This document shows positions 54,929-63,980 of a stretch of 64,000 bases of DNA, piece after piece. The translations under genes were made by a program, and so were the position numbers. Positions within the stretch are counted from its first letter, which is position 1, and each line of letters opens with the position of its first letter. The DNA comes from Roseobacter ponti (GTDB taxonomy: Bacteria; Pseudomonadota; Alphaproteobacteria; Rhodobacterales; Rhodobacteraceae): positions 2,294,001 through 2,358,000 of the forward strand of contig NZ_CP048788.1 of the NCBI RefSeq assembly GCF_012932215.1. The letters are read 5' to 3'. The notes below the pieces were generated by a model, which worked only from the letters and a program-made list of their open reading frames with translations, searched no databases and was not told the DNA's origin.

Positions 54929-56959
54929 ATGAACCGCAAAGATATTATCAATGACTCCGAGTTCGGCAACAAAGCCGAGGCCTTTGAGGCATTTGACGAC
55001 ATTCCGACAAACCCGAACCTCAGCCGCACCATTGGCGACGTGATCAACCGCCGCTATGGCCGGCGCGACGTGATGCGCGGCATTCTGGGCGTCAGTGCGA
55101 CGACCGCGCTCTTTGGCACCTCCGCGATAATCGCGCCGAAACAGGCCTCTGCGGCTGCTGCGGGGCGCTACAACTTTGACGAACTGGCCTGGGGCAATGA
55201 TGAAACGCACCACATCGCTGAGGGGTATAACGCCGATATTCTGCTGCGCTGGGGCGACCCGATCACGGCTGATGCGCCGGAATTCGATGTTATGAACCAG
55301 ACAGCTGAAGCGCAGCTCAAACAGTTCGGGTACAACAACGACTACGTGGGCTTTACCGCGCTCAACGACGAAGGCACCAGCGGCCTTTTGTGCGTGAACC
55401 ACGAATACACCAACGAAGAGGTCATGTTCCCCGAAATCGGCCGTCAGGACCGGGACGGCTTTGCCAGTATGACCAAAGAACTGGTGGAGATCGAAATGGC
55501 GGCCCATGGCGGGACCGTTGTTGAGATCGCACAGGGCACAGACGGCAAATGGTCACTGGTGCGCGACAGCCGCTATAACCGCCGGATCACACCGCTCAAC
55601 ACCGAAATGACGCTGAGCGGCCCTGCCGCAGGCCATGACCGCCTGAAAACCAATGATGATCCCGACGGGATGTCGGTGATGGGCACCATCAACAACTGCG
55701 CCGGTGGCATGACACCCTGGGGCACCTATCTGATGGCTGAGGAAAACTTCCACGGCTATTTCTGGACCGACAATGTGGACGCCGACGGCAAGGCGGTTAT
55801 GGACAGCGGCAATCCGGAAAGCACGTCTTATGGCCGCTACGGCGTCCCCGGAAGCTGGTATGCCTGGGGCAAATACTACGACCGCTGGAACGTCGACAAA
55901 GAGCCCAATATGCCGAACAAATACGGCTGGGTCGTCGAAGTGGACCCGCGCAACCCCGACGCGACCCCCGTCAAACACACGGCTCTCGGGCGGTTCCGCC
56001 ACGAGGGTGCTGAGACAACAGTGTCCAAAGACGGTCACCTGGTGGTTTATTCGGGCGACGATAACCGCTTTGATTATCAGTATAAATATGTCTCCGGCGG
56101 CACGATCACCGATGAAACCGCCGTCTTCAACAGCCCCCTTTTCTCGGACGGCACACTCTATGTGGCGCGCTTTGACGAGGATGGCACTGTCGCCTGGCTG
56201 CCGCTGGTGCACGGTCAGGGCCCGCTGACGGAAGAGAACGGGTTCAGGAGCCAGGCCGATGTGATGATCGACACGCGGATTGCAGCCGATCTGCTGGGGG
56301 CCACACCGATGGACCGCCCCGAGGACGCGCAGCCCGGGCCCGATGGTACGGCCTATATCATGCTGACCAACAACACCCGACGCACCGCAGAAGAGGTGAA
56401 CGCGGCCAATCCGCGGCCCGAAAGCTCCTTTGGCCATATCATCGAGATCAAAGAGGACGGTGAGGACCACGCCGCCACCTCCGGCACCTGGTCCATTCTG
56501 GTAAAATGCGGCGATCCGGCCATTGAAGAGGTCGGCGCGCAGTGGAATCCGGAAACCTCCGAGAACGGCTGGTTCGGCTCACCGGACAACTGCGCCATCG
56601 ACGCGGAAGGCCGGCTCTGGATCTCCACCGATCAGGGCTCAAGCTGGGGCAAGACCGGCAAATCGGACGGTCTTTACGGGCTGGAAACGACCGGTGATCT
56701 GCGCGGCACCTCGCGCCTTTTCTTCCGCTGCCCCGTGGGCGGGGAGCTTTGCGGCCCCTACTTCCACGACAGCGGCGAGACACTGTTCCTGGCGGTGCAG
56801 CACCCCGGCACCGACGGAACCAAAGACTTCAAAGGCTTCGAACGCAACTCGACCTTTGAGGATCCGGCCACCCGCTGGCCGGATTTCGACCCGGCCATGC
56901 CACCGCGCCCCTCGGTGGTGGTCGTCACGAAACAGGGCGGTGGCAGGATCGCCGTCTGA
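54929..56959 (+). CDS. phoX: PhoX-type alkaline phosphatase
   Basis: This 676-residue protein belongs to the PhoX/DUF839 family, calcium- and iron-dependent phosphatases that release phosphate from organic esters outside the cytoplasm. An N-terminal tail of about 44 residues precedes a twin-arginine signal (GRRDVMRGILG, Arg45-Arg46, cleavage near ASAAA). Family motifs include CVNHEYTNEE, GMTPWGTYLMAEEN, GRFRHEGAETT and CAIDAEGRLWISTDQG. GGGAG precedes ATG 54929 by nine bases; a second Met three codons upstream is less well placed. A Pho-box-like site lies upstream and a terminator follows. Confidence 0.93.
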   Translation: MNRKDIINDSEFGNKAEAFEAFDDIPTNPNLSRTIGDVINRRYGRRDVMRGILGVSATTALFGTSAIIAPKQASAAAAGRYNFDELAWGNDETHHIAEGYNADILLRWGDPITADAPEFDVMNQTAEAQLKQFGYNNDYVGFTALNDEGTSGLLCVNHEYTNEEVMFPEIGRQDRDGFASMTKELVEIEMAAHGGTVVEIAQGTDGKWSLVRDSRYNRRITPLNTEMTLSGPAAGHDRLKTNDDPDGMSVMGTINNCAGGMTPWGTYLMAEENFHGYFWTDNVDADGKAVMDSGNPESTSYGRYGVPGSWYAWGKYYDRWNVDKEPNMPNKYGWVVEVDPRNPDATPVKHTALGRFRHEGAETTVSKDGHLVVYSGDDNRFDYQYKYVSGGTITDETAVFNSPLFSDGTLYVARFDEDGTVAWLPLVHGQGPLTEENGFRSQADVMIDTRIAADLLGATPMDRPEDAQPGPDGTAYIMLTNNTRRTAEEVNAANPRPESSFGHIIEIKEDGEDHAATSGTWSILVKCGDPAIEEVGAQWNPETSENGWFGSPDNCAIDAEGRLWISTDQGSSWGKTGKSDGLYGLETTGDLRGTSRLFFRCPVGGELCGPYFHDSGETLFLAVQHPGTDGTKDFKGFERNSTFEDPATRWPDFDPAMPPRPSVVVVTKQGGGRIAV

Positions 56960-56989
56960 CGGTTTTAGCCAGTAGCCTTTGTGCGTGCC

Positions 56990-57022
56990 GGGCCCCGCGT
57001 TTCCCCCGCGGGGTCCTTTTTT
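56990..57022 (+). terminator. rho-independent terminator after phoX
   Basis: GGCCCCGCG (56991-56999) pairs with CGCGGGGTC (57007-57015), one G-T pair included, and TTTTTT follows at 57017-57022. It lies 31 bases after the phoX stop. Confidence 0.85.
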
Positions 57023-57061
57023 ATGGGGTTTTCACAGGATGCCTTTATCCGCCCGGCAGCA

Positions 57062-58099
57062 TCATGCCGGCGCGAGGCAGCGTCGGAAAGCCTCTGCGAT
57101 CTGCATGAGAAATGCGCCGTAAGCTATTTTATCAGCGGGGTTTTCCCCGGCCAGCGGGCTTATCGCCTCCACCCGCTGATCGCCGCTTCCGGTTACTGCA
57201 TCAATCAGCCCCTGCTGTACGGGAGGTTCCGCCATCACACAGACAGCGCCCGTTTCCCGGACCACCCTGCGCACATGGCTGACGTGTCCGGCACTGGCAC
57301 CTTCGCCATGCGCCAGGCTGACGGCCGCACGCGCGCTCAGCCCGAACCGCGCCTCAAAATACTGAAACGCATCGTGAAAAACGATAAACGGGATGTCCTG
57401 AAGCGACGCCATCTGCCCGGCTATCCGCGCTGCGGTCTGCGCGATCTCCTCGCGCCCGGCGCGCGCATTTTCGCGGTAGAGTGCTGCATTTGCCGGATCA
57501 AGCTCTGCCAGAGCGCCGGCAACGCTCGTCAGGATTGCCTGAGCGTTCTGCGGATCCAGCCAGATGTGCGGGTCGGTGTCACCGGCGTGATCGTGATCGT
57601 CATGCGCCTCGTCGGCCCCGGCGTGCTCAGGAGTGCCATGGTCATGGTCCTCTTCTGCGTGCCCGGCGTGATCTTCATGCGCGTGATCCCCGTCGTGATC
57701 TTCATGCGCGTCATGCTCTGTGTGCGTGTCATGGTCGTGCGGCTCAAAGGATCCGCCGCTCCGGAATGTCAGGAGCTGCACGCCTTCGGCCCCCGTCAGG
57801 GTAAGCCGCTGCGCGTCACCTGCCAGCGTTTCGATCGGATCCGCCAGCCAGGGTGTCAGCGCCGGCCCGACCCAGATCACCAGATCGGCCGAGGACAAAG
57901 CACGCGCCTCGGACGGGCGCATTGCATAGCTGTGCGGTGAGGCGCCGGGCGGCAGGAGCACGTCCGCCGACCCCACGCCTGCCATAACCTGATCCACAAG
58001 CCCCTGAACGGGCGCGATATCGGTGACCACCCGCGGCGCTTCGGCAAGCGCGCCACAGGTGCCGGCAAGTAGTGTCGCACAGACAGTTAAGACGCGCAT
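57062..58099 (-). CDS. znuA: zinc ABC transporter substrate-binding protein ZnuA
   Basis: This 345-residue periplasmic zinc-binding protein has a signal peptide (LTVCATLLAGTCGALAEA), metal ligands in GASPHSYAMRPSEA and PHIWLDPQNA and in FHDAFQYFEARFG, and a long His/Asp/Glu-rich loop (about 117-175) that is typical of ZnuA and thought to gather zinc. AAGGGGG precedes ATG 58099. It diverges from zur-znuC-znuB, with a Zur-box-like palindrome between. Confidence 0.95.
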   Translation of the reverse strand: MRVLTVCATLLAGTCGALAEAPRVVTDIAPVQGLVDQVMAGVGSADVLLPPGASPHSYAMRPSEARALSSADLVIWVGPALTPWLADPIETLAGDAQRLTLTGAEGVQLLTFRSGGSFEPHDHDTHTEHDAHEDHDGDHAHEDHAGHAEEDHDHGTPEHAGADEAHDDHDHAGDTDPHIWLDPQNAQAILTSVAGALAELDPANAALYRENARAGREEIAQTAARIAGQMASLQDIPFIVFHDAFQYFEARFGLSARAAVSLAHGEGASAGHVSHVRRVVRETGAVCVMAEPPVQQGLIDAVTGSGDQRVEAISPLAGENPADKIAYGAFLMQIAEAFRRCLAPA

Positions 58100-58137
58100 C
58101 GCAGCCCCCTTGTGATATATCCCGCGACCGGCTATCA

Positions 58138-58155
58138 GACATGTTATAACATATC
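58138..58155. promoter_or_regulatory. Zur-box-like palindrome between znuA and zur
   Basis: A perfect 12-base palindrome, ATGTTATAACAT (58141-58152), extends to GACATGTTATAACATATC with one mismatched pair. It is centred in the znuA-zur intergenic region, 23 bases before the zur ATG. Alphaproteobacterial Zur binds AT-rich dyads of this kind, so zinc repression of both operons is likely. Confidence 0.75.
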
Positions 58156-58177
58156 AATACCTGCTCCCGGAGATCAG

Positions 58178-58660
58178 ATGACGTCTGTCGGATTTGACTG
58201 CCACGATCACAGCGCCTGTATGACCGGCACCCTTGCCCGGGCGGTCGAGCGATGCCGCGATCAGGGCCTGAACCTGACGCCTGTCCGGCGGCGTGCGCTT
58301 GAAATCCTGCTGAGCGAGCACCGCGCACTGGGTGCCTATGACCTGCTGGCACATCTGTCGGCGGAAGGGCTGGGCTCGCAGCCGCCTGTCGCCTACCGGG
58401 CTCTCGACTTTCTGGTGCGCGCGGGACTGGCGCATAAGATCGAAGCGCTCAACGCCTATGTCGCCTGTGCCCATGCCGGCGCGGATCATGCACCTGCCTT
58501 TCTGGTCTGTCGCAGCTGCCGTGCTGTGGCAGAGGCGGAAACCACACCCGCTGCCGGGCGTCTGGGCGATGCTGCCCGCGCCGCCGGGTTCCGCATCGAA
58601 CGTACCGTGGTCGAGGCCCAGGGCCTCTGTCCGGCCTGCCAGCAGGACGCGCCTGCGTGA
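58178..58660 (+). CDS. zur: zinc uptake regulator Zur (Fur family)
   Basis: This 160-residue Fur-family repressor has a winged helix (LNLTPVRRRALEILLSEH, YDLLAHLS, PPVAYRALDFLVRAGLAHKIE) and the structural Cys4 site (LVCRSC and GLCPACQQ). It represses zinc uptake genes when zinc is bound. GGAG precedes ATG 58178; the longer in-frame start at 58112 would run through the operator. Its stop overlaps the znuC start (GTGA), making zur-znuC-znuB one operon. Confidence 0.92.
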   Translation: MTSVGFDCHDHSACMTGTLARAVERCRDQGLNLTPVRRRALEILLSEHRALGAYDLLAHLSAEGLGSQPPVAYRALDFLVRAGLAHKIEALNAYVACAHAGADHAPAFLVCRSCRAVAEAETTPAAGRLGDAARAAGFRIERTVVEAQGLCPACQQDAPA

Positions 58661-59424
58661 GCGTGCTGATCGGCACCGAAGGCCTGTACCTGGCCCATGG
58701 CAGTCAGACCGTCCTGCGGGACGTGAACCTGAGCCTCGCGCGGGGCGAAATCGTCACCATCGTCGGGCCTAACGGGTCGGGCAAATCGAGCCTGCTGCGC
58801 GCGCTCATCGGCGCGCTGGCACCGGCCAGGGGGCGCATCACCCGCGCACCCGGGCTGCGCATCGGATATGTGCCGCAGAAACTCGCGATTGACGCGACGC
58901 TGCCTTTGACGGTGGCGCGGTTTCTGGGTCTGCCCCGGCGGATCAGTGCCACCCGCGCCGGAGAAGTGCTGACCGGCGCCGGCGTGTCCGGGCTCGCGGA
59001 CCGGCAGATGTCGGCGCTCTCGGGCGGCCAGTTTCAGCGGGTACTGCTGGCGCGCGCTCTGCTCGATACGCCCGATCTGCTCATTCTGGACGAGCCGACC
59101 CAGGGCCTTGATCAGCCCGGCTCGGCCGCCTTTTATCAGCAGATCGAGACCGTGCGGCAGGAAACCGGCTGTGGCGTTCTGATGGTCAGCCATGATCTGC
59201 ACGTGGTCATGGCGGCCTCTGACCGGGTGCTATGTGTCAACGGACATATCTGTTGCGAGGGCACCCCTGATATTGTCGCCAGTGCGCCGGAATACCGCGC
59301 GCTTTTCGGCACGGGCACCCGCGGGGCGCTGGCGCTTTACCGCCACGAGCACAGCCATTCCCACGGACCGGAAGGCGATCACGCACACGACCACGATCAC
59401 CATCACGAGACCACCGGGGCATGA
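58657..59424 (+). CDS. znuC: zinc ABC transporter ATP-binding protein ZnuC
   Basis: This 255-residue ATPase has Walker A GPNGSGKSS, signature LSGGQFQRVLLARAL, Walker B LLILDEPTQGLD and switch His in VSHDLHVVM. A His/Asp-rich tail (about 230-255) ends the chain. The GTG start overlaps the zur stop and the end overlaps the znuB start (ATGA). Confidence 0.95.
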   Translation: MSVLIGTEGLYLAHGSQTVLRDVNLSLARGEIVTIVGPNGSGKSSLLRALIGALAPARGRITRAPGLRIGYVPQKLAIDATLPLTVARFLGLPRRISATRAGEVLTGAGVSGLADRQMSALSGGQFQRVLLARALLDTPDLLILDEPTQGLDQPGSAAFYQQIETVRQETGCGVLMVSHDLHVVMAASDRVLCVNGHICCEGTPDIVASAPEYRALFGTGTRGALALYRHEHSHSHGPEGDHAHDHDHHHETTGA

Positions 59425-60209
59425 CCGACGATTTCATGATCCGGGCGGCTCTTGCGGGCCTCGGTGTGGCGCTGGCGGCGGCGCCTCTGGGCTGCTTTGT
59501 GGTCTGGCGGCGCATGGCCTATTTCGGTGATGCCACCAGCCATGCGGCGATCCTCGGTGTGGCGCTCGCACTGGCCACCGATCTGCCGGTTTTCGGTGGT
59601 GTGCTGCTGGTGGCGGTGGCCATGGCGCTGCTGCTCACGAGCCTTACCGGGCGCGGCATCAGCAGCGACGCGCTGCTCGGTGTGATGGCCCATGCCGCCC
59701 TGGCACTGGGTCTTGTTGCGGTCTCGCTCATTCAGGGCGTCCGTGTTGATCTGATGGGATATCTGGTGGGCGATATCCTTGCTGTGTCACAGGCTGATCT
59801 GGCGGTGATCTGGACCGGAGCGGCGCTGGTGCTGGGGCTGCTTTTCTGGCGCTGGTCATCCTTGCTGGCGGCCACGCTGAGCCCGGATCTGGCCCAGGCC
59901 GCAGGGGTCAGTCCGAAGCGCGAAGAACTGGTGCTGACGCTCGCGCTCAGCATCACGGTGGCTGTCGCGATAAAGGTCGTGGGCGCGCTGCTGATCGCCG
60001 CACTGCTGATCATCCCTGCCGCCGCCGCCCGGCCGCTTGCGCGCACACCCGAAGGCATGGCGGCAGTGGCAATGTTCATCGGCGGCGCCTCAGCGCTTGG
60101 CGGGCTGATCGTGTCCTTTGCACTCGACACGCCCACGGGGCCGACCATCGTGAGCCTTGCCGCACTGGTCTTTGCGCTCACGCGCGGGATGGGTGCGGCC
60201 CGCGCCTAG
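59421..60209 (+). CDS. znuB: zinc ABC transporter permease ZnuB
   Basis: This 262-residue permease of the ABC-3 family has about eight helices, GCFVVWRRMAYFGDATSHAAILG near the start, and GALLIAALLIIPAAAARPLA. ATGA overlaps znuC. Its last four bases overlap the convergent RidA gene. With ZnuA and ZnuC it forms the high-affinity zinc importer. Confidence 0.95.
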   Translation: MTDDFMIRAALAGLGVALAAAPLGCFVVWRRMAYFGDATSHAAILGVALALATDLPVFGGVLLVAVAMALLLTSLTGRGISSDALLGVMAHAALALGLVAVSLIQGVRVDLMGYLVGDILAVSQADLAVIWTGAALVLGLLFWRWSSLLAATLSPDLAQAAGVSPKREELVLTLALSITVAVAIKVVGALLIAALLIIPAAAARPLARTPEGMAAVAMFIGGASALGGLIVSFALDTPTGPTIVSLAALVFALTRGMGAARA

Positions 60210-60607
60210 GCGCGTGGCAGGACGGCCGTGGCCTCGATCTCGACCCGGGCCTCATCCTCGACAAGCGCCGCAACAACAACCATCGTCATCGCAGGGAAAT
60301 GCCGGCCCAGCACCTCGCGGTAGGCCGCACCGACCTCTGCCTGACGGGCCAGGTATTCCTTTTTGTCCGTCACATACCACGTCAGCCGTGTGATATGCTC
60401 CGGCCCACCGCCCGCGGCCTCGACCACCGCGCGGATGTTACGCAGCGCCTGGCGCATCTGGCCGATGAAATCATGCGCCTCAAAGACCTGATCCGCCGTC
60501 CAGCCGATCTGCCCGCCGACGTAAAGCTCACCGGTCTCGCAAAGCACGCCGTTCGCATAGCCACGGGCGGGTTTCCAGCCGTCGGGGTGAATGATCTGAT
60601 GGGCCAT
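60206..60607 (-). CDS. RidA-family protein
   Basis: This 133-residue RidA-family protein has the usual GELYVGGQIGW, LRNIRAVVEAAGG, ITRLTWYV and the active-site Arg in ARVEIEATAVLP. It lies 35 bases downstream of the livF-like gene on the same strand, so it may belong to the transporter operon and serve catabolism of its substrate. Confidence 0.88.
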   Translation of the reverse strand: MAHQIIHPDGWKPARGYANGVLCETGELYVGGQIGWTADQVFEAHDFIGQMRQALRNIRAVVEAAGGGPEHITRLTWYVTDKKEYLARQAEVGAAYREVLGRHFPAMTMVVVAALVEDEARVEIEATAVLPRA

Positions 60608-60642
60608 TTGGGGGCTCCTTTTTTCGTGTTTCTGCCGGACGC

Positions 60643-61332
60643 TCAGACGCCCAGATACTGATCCGCCACGGCGGCGGTGACACCGGACATCGCACCGGAC
60701 CAGACGGTGCTGCCGCGTTCGAGAATAACCGCGCGGTCGGCGATGCCGCGCAGTTCTGCCAGCGATTTATCGACCACGACAATGGCCATCCCTGTCTCTG
60801 ATTTCAGGCGCCGCACGGCGGCCCAGATTTCCTGACGCACCACCGGGGCCAGCCCTTCGGTCGCCTCATCGAGCAGCAGAAGACGCGGGTTGGTCATCAG
60901 CGCGCGCCCGATTGCAAGCATCTGCTGTTCCCCCCCGGAGAGAGAGGCCGCCATCTGGTCGCGGCGCTCCTGCAGGCGGGGGAAAAGCTCTGCGATGCGC
61001 GCGATATCCCACTCTCCCGGCCGGGCCGCCGCGATCAGGTTCTCGCGCACCGTGAGGTTTGGAAAGCAACGGCGCCCCTCCGGCACCAGCCCCAGCCCCG
61101 CGCGCGCGGCCTTATGCGGCGGCAGCGCGCCAAGATCCTGTCCGCCGAGCGACACCGAGCCCCCGGAATGCTTCAGCAACCGGCAGATCACGCGGATCGT
61201 AGACGTTTTGCCCATGCCGTTACGCCCCATCAGAGCGCAGACCTCGCCCTCTTCCAGCGCCAGGTCGACGCCGAAGAGCGCCTGAGACGGGCCATAAGAG
61301 GCGGTGATGCCTTCAACGTCGAGAAAGCTCAT
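60643..61332 (-). CDS. Liv-type ABC ATP-binding protein (LivF-like, second set)
   Basis: This 229-residue ATPase has Walker A GRNGMGKTS, signature LSGGEQQMLAIGRAL, Walker B LLLLDEATEGLAP and VVVDKSLAEL where LivF usually has Gln after the Val run. Its ATG overlaps the livG-like stop (four bases). It is the last ATPase gene of the second transporter. Confidence 0.9.
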   Translation of the reverse strand: MSFLDVEGITASYGPSQALFGVDLALEEGEVCALMGRNGMGKTSTIRVICRLLKHSGGSVSLGGQDLGALPPHKAARAGLGLVPEGRRCFPNLTVRENLIAAARPGEWDIARIAELFPRLQERRDQMAASLSGGEQQMLAIGRALMTNPRLLLLDEATEGLAPVVRQEIWAAVRRLKSETGMAIVVVDKSLAELRGIADRAVILERGSTVWSGAMSGVTAAVADQYLGV

Positions 61333-62084
61333 CCCGCCTCCTCCGCACCCAGATAAGCCTCGCGCACATCCGCATTGGCGCGGATCTCGGCGGCGGTGCC
61401 CGTGGCGATGATGCGCCCGTAAACCAGCACCGAAATCCGGTCAGCCAGCGCAAAAACCGCGTCCATATCGTGCTCCACCAGCAGGATCGGTGCCTCATGG
61501 CGGAGCCCGTCCAGAAACCCTGTGAGCCGCTGAGAGCCGTCCGCCCCCAGCCCCGCCATCGGCTCGTCCATCAGAAAAGCGCGCGGTTGCAGCGTCAGCG
61601 CGACGGCGACTTCCAGCTGGCGGCGCTGGCCGTGGCTGAGATCGGCGGTGCGCTGTGCGGCGTGCTCCTCAAGCCCCACCCGCTCCAGCGCGCTCATGGC
61701 CGCTTCGCGCAGGCCTGTGTCCTGCATGACGGGTCGGAAAAACCGCCAGACGGACCCGGCCCGCCCCAGCGCGCCCAGCATCGCATTCTGCAGCACGGTG
61801 TATTCCATCGCCAGCGAAGAGATCTGAAAGGTGCGCCCGAGCCCTGCCCGCGCCCGCGCCACGGTGCCCAGCCCGGTGATGTCCTGGCCGTCGAAAAAGA
61901 TGCGCCCGGCATCGGGCGGCAACCCGCCCGCGATCTGTTTGATCAGCGTCGATTTTCCCGCCCCGTTGGGACCGATCAGAGCGTGAATCTCACCCGGACG
62001 CACTGTCAGGGAGACATCATCCGTCGCCACCAGCGCGCCAAAGGATTTGCGCAGACCCTCAATGCGCAGCAGCGGCTCAGTCAT
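61329..62084 (-). CDS. Liv-type ABC ATP-binding protein (LivG-like, second set)
   Basis: This 251-residue ATPase has Walker A GPNGAGKST, signature LSHGQRRQLEVAVAL, Walker B FLMDEPMAGLG and switch His in LVEHDMDAVF. It overlaps the livM-like gene upstream by eight bases and the livF-like gene downstream by four. Confidence 0.9.
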   Translation of the reverse strand: MTEPLLRIEGLRKSFGALVATDDVSLTVRPGEIHALIGPNGAGKSTLIKQIAGGLPPDAGRIFFDGQDITGLGTVARARAGLGRTFQISSLAMEYTVLQNAMLGALGRAGSVWRFFRPVMQDTGLREAAMSALERVGLEEHAAQRTADLSHGQRRQLEVAVALTLQPRAFLMDEPMAGLGADGSQRLTGFLDGLRHEAPILLVEHDMDAVFALADRISVLVYGRIIATGTAAEIRANADVREAYLGAEEAG

Positions 62085-63060
62085 GCGCCACCTGCCGTCC
62101 CGCCAGCGCGCCGATCATGCCGCCGCGGGCAAAAAGCACGACAAGAAGCAGCAGCAGGCCCAGATAGACATGCCAGAAATCCGACAGACCGCCCAGGATA
62201 TGCTCGAGCAGAATAAAGAGTGCCGCCCCTGCCACCGGCCCGAAAAGCCGCCCCACACCGCCGAGGATCACGAAAATCATGATCTCCCCCGACATATGCC
62301 AGCTCAGCATCGTCGGGCTGACAAAGCGGTTAAGATCGGCAAAAAGCGCGCCCGCCAGCGCTGTGACCGCGCCAGAGATCACAAAGGCCAGCAGCCGCAG
62401 CCGGTAAGGCGACAGGCCAACCGTCTCGACCCGCTCAGGATTCTGACGGGCGGCGGAAAGCGCCAGACCAAAGGGGGACGCGGCAAATCGCCCGGCCCCC
62501 CCGAGCACCAGCGCCAGAACAACAAAGGTAATGGCGAAAAACTGAATCGGGTCGAGCGTATTGAGCCCGGGAAAGCCGTTGCGCACATAGATCGACAGTC
62601 CGTCCTCGCCGCCATAGGCAGGCCAGGAAATCGCGAAATAATAGAGCATCTGCCCGAACGCGAGCGTGATCATGATGAAATAGACGCCCGAGGTGCGCAG
62701 CGAAAGCGCGCCGATGGCGAGGGCTGCAAGCGCGCCTGTGAGCACCGCGACGAGCCAGATCACCGGCATGCTTTTGGTGCCTTCGATCAGCAGCGGATTT
62801 TCGAGGATCGGCGTGAAGGTCTGCGCGTGATGGGCAAGGATCCCCATAGCATAGCCGCCGATCCCGAAAAACGCAGCATGCCCGAGACTGACAAGGCCGC
62901 CCAGACCCAGTGCGATGTTGAGCCCGACACCGGCGAGTGCCAGGATCGCGACCTTTGTGGTCAGCGTGATGATAAAGGGCTCGTCGAGCATGAGTGCTGT
63001 CAGCGCTGTGACGGGCAGCATCGCAAAGAGCACCAGATTTATGAGGAAACCGCGGGTCAT
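62077..63060 (-). CDS. Liv-type ABC permease (LivM-like, second set)
   Basis: This 327-residue permease has GLNIALGLGGLVSLGHAAFFGIGGYA, LRTSGVYFIMITLAFGQM and ILGGVGRLFGPVAGAALFILL, with about nine helices. It begins one base after the livH-like stop and overlaps the livG-like start. Length is normal for LivM, unlike the longer LivM at 41.5 kb, so the two sets are not recent duplicates. Confidence 0.9.
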   Translation of the reverse strand: MTRGFLINLVLFAMLPVTALTALMLDEPFIITLTTKVAILALAGVGLNIALGLGGLVSLGHAAFFGIGGYAMGILAHHAQTFTPILENPLLIEGTKSMPVIWLVAVLTGALAALAIGALSLRTSGVYFIMITLAFGQMLYYFAISWPAYGGEDGLSIYVRNGFPGLNTLDPIQFFAITFVVLALVLGGAGRFAASPFGLALSAARQNPERVETVGLSPYRLRLLAFVISGAVTALAGALFADLNRFVSPTMLSWHMSGEIMIFVILGGVGRLFGPVAGAALFILLEHILGGLSDFWHVYLGLLLLLVVLFARGGMIGALAGRQVAHD

Positions 63061-63061
63061 G

Positions 63062-63979
63062 TCAGGCGCTCCCGTAAAGCCCGGTGGGCTTAAACAGCAG
63101 CACCGCCGCCATCAGAATATAGATCGACATGGAGGCCAGCGATGAGCCGACCGCCGTGGCCGCGGAGGGCTCCATAAAGGTGGCAAAGACCCCGGGCAGC
63201 AGGACGCCCCCGAGCGTGTCGGTAAGCCCTACCAGCAGCGCGCCCACGAGCGCACCGCGAATGGATCCGATGCCGCCGATGACGATGACCACAAACGCCA
63301 GGATCAGCACCGGCTCGCCCATGCCGACCTGCACCGACTGAATGGCGCCCACAAGCGCACCGGCGAGGCCAGCCAGCCCCGCGCCAAGGGCAAAAACAAG
63401 CGTGTAGAGCTTCGAGATATCCACGCCGAGCGCCGCGATCATTTCACGGTCGCTCTCACCTGCGCGGATACGGATGCCGATACGGGTGCGCGCGATGAGC
63501 TGAAAAAGCCCCAGCGCGATGAAAAGGCCCACGCCGATGATCACCAGCCGGTAGAGCGGGTATTCGATGCCGCCCGGCAGGGTCACCGGGCCCGACAGCG
63601 CGGGCGGAATATCGAGGAACAGCGGAAAGGAGCCAAAGAGCCAGCGCGTGCCTTCGGAGAAAATCAGAATGAGCGCAAAGGTCGCCAGCACCTGATCGAG
63701 ATGGTCGCGGTCATAAAGCCTGCGGATCACCACAAGCTCGACGATGGCGCCGGCGGCAGCAGCAGCTACCAGGCTCGCGATCAGAGCCAGAATGAACGAG
63801 CCCGTTGCACCGGCGACTGCGGCCGCTGCGAAAGCACCGACCATGTAAAGCGAGCCATGGGCCAGGTTGATCAGCCCCATGACGCCAAAGATCAGCGTCA
63901 GCCCCGCAGCCATCAGAAACAGCATCACGCCGAACTGAAGCCCGTTCAGCACCTGTTCTATCAGCAGAATGGTTGTCAT
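63062..63979 (-). CDS. Liv-type ABC permease (LivH-like, second set)
   Basis: This 305-residue permease has QFGVMLFLMAAGLTLIFGVMGLINLAHG and VIVIGGIGSIRGALVGALLVG. It is complete here. The ribosome-binding site is weak, and the ATG is one base after an apparent upstream stop, so translational coupling to the preceding gene is likely. Confidence 0.9.
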   Translation of the reverse strand: MTTILLIEQVLNGLQFGVMLFLMAAGLTLIFGVMGLINLAHGSLYMVGAFAAAAVAGATGSFILALIASLVAAAAAGAIVELVVIRRLYDRDHLDQVLATFALILIFSEGTRWLFGSFPLFLDIPPALSGPVTLPGGIEYPLYRLVIIGVGLFIALGLFQLIARTRIGIRIRAGESDREMIAALGVDISKLYTLVFALGAGLAGLAGALVGAIQSVQVGMGEPVLILAFVVIVIGGIGSIRGALVGALLVGLTDTLGGVLLPGVFATFMEPSAATAVGSSLASMSIYILMAAVLLFKPTGLYGSA

Positions 63980-63980
63980 A

